Below are positions 6,335 to 6,503 of a stretch of 6,503 nucleotides of DNA, in pieces. Every line of letters starts with the position of its first letter. The first letter of the stretch is position 1. The notes under the pieces were generated by a model, which was given only the letters and a program-made list of their open reading frames with translations, made no database searches and was not told the origin of the DNA. The stretch lies in the NCBI GenBank assembly GCA_044370655.1, contig JBILVD010000064.1:1-6503 (forward strand), written 5' to 3'. This stretch comes from CAZFPN01 sp044370655. GTDB taxonomy: Bacteria; Pseudomonadota; Alphaproteobacteria; Rickettsiales; Deianiraeaceae. The position numbers and the translations under genes were made by a program.

Positions 6335-6357
6335 TTAAGTTTGTATACAAATCTTAA
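6335..6357. repeat. Interrupted palindrome with 12-bp core TTTGTATACAAA
   Basis: The core TTTGTATACAAA (6340-6351) is perfectly symmetric and is flanked by TTAAG (6335-6339) and CTTAA (6353-6357), offset by one base. It looks more like a regulator site than a terminator because no T run follows. It lies between the 130-bp element and the possible gene start at the window edge. Confidence 0.35.
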
Positions 6358-6405
6358 AAGCTTAAAATAACTACTTTAAAATATTTCTTTCAAAATTCTT
6401 CACTT

Positions 6406-6434
6406 TTCGCTTCCATACCTCACATTTATATACT
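6406..6434 (+). promoter_or_regulatory. Possible promoter for a gene running off the right edge
   Basis: TTCGCT (6406-6411), 17 bases, then TATACT (6429-6434), a five-of-six -10 match. Transcription would start near 6441 and include the hairpin at 6451-6466 in the leader. The -35 is weak, so the call is tentative. Confidence 0.3.
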
Positions 6435-6450
6435 AAACTATAAAAATTTT

Positions 6451-6466
6451 CCTTAAAAATTTAAGG
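6451..6466 (+). promoter_or_regulatory. Small hairpin CCTTAAA-AA-TTTAAGG in a possible leader
   Basis: Seven-base arms around two A residues, so some end pairs must open to form the loop. The right arm contains AAGG, the start of a possible Shine-Dalgarno (AAGGA, 6463-6467) for ATG 6479, so pairing could hide that site. This is a structural reading only; the stem is short and A/T-rich. Confidence 0.25.
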
Positions 6467-6478
6467 ATACCTAAAAAA

Positions 6479-6503
6479 ATGATGACACATATTATGAAGA
6501 CTT
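6479..6503 (+). CDS. Possible start of a gene truncated by the window edge
   Basis: ATG ATG ACA CAT ATT ATG AAG ACT opens a frame that runs off the window (MMTHIMKT). A Shine-Dalgarno-like AAGGA lies 11 bases upstream, and a promoter-like pair ends at 6434. Eight codons are too few to identify a product or to prove it is coding; ATG 6482 or 6494 could equally be the start. Confidence 0.25.

Overview
The window is AT-rich, tightly packed bacterial DNA that uses the standard code (TAA and TGA stops). It most resembles the genome of an alphaproteobacterial intracellular symbiont, perhaps Rickettsiales-like. This is inferred from the base composition, the near absence of Shine-Dalgarno sites, a decayed insertion sequence, and a ComEC protein whose tail resembles the Cys-containing tail of alphaproteobacterial ComEC. 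No marker gene here settles the taxonomy.

Layout, left to right. 1-317: a frameshifted remnant of an IS1-family transposase (+). 318-392: a short gap with a probable promoter. 393-1442: asd, aspartate-semialdehyde dehydrogenase (+). 1446-1997 and 1998-2996: a two-gene unit on the minus strand, plsX followed with no spacing (TAAATG) by an antiporter/hydrogenase-type membrane subunit (MbhD/MbhE-like, DUF4040). 2997-3122: a divergent control region with promoter candidates for both sides and a 9-bp inverted repeat over the right-hand promoter. 3123-3419 and 3416-4246: a rhodanese and a persulfide-dioxygenase-type metallo-hydrolase (+) overlapping by ATGA. 4258-6072: comEC (-). 6073-6503: a mostly non-coding stretch with several palindromes, a 130-bp element bounded by 8-bp inverted repeats, and possibly the first codons of another gene at the right edge.

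Functions. asd supplies the aspartate-family branch point, which in a reduced genome mostly serves diaminopimelate for peptidoglycan. plsX makes acyl phosphate for phospholipid synthesis. The antiporter-like subunit belongs to ion/proton-translocating membrane complexes, but its partners are not in the window. The rhodanese and persulfide dioxygenase form a sulfide/persulfide detoxification pair, probably under a dedicated repressor acting at the inverted repeat. ComEC is the inner-membrane channel for single-stranded DNA uptake.

The genes are ordinary families. I found no convincing wholly new system. The points most worth a second look are the sulfur operon operator, the 130-bp terminal-inverted-repeat element, the plsX/MbhDE pairing, and the decayed IS1 copy next to the asd promoter.
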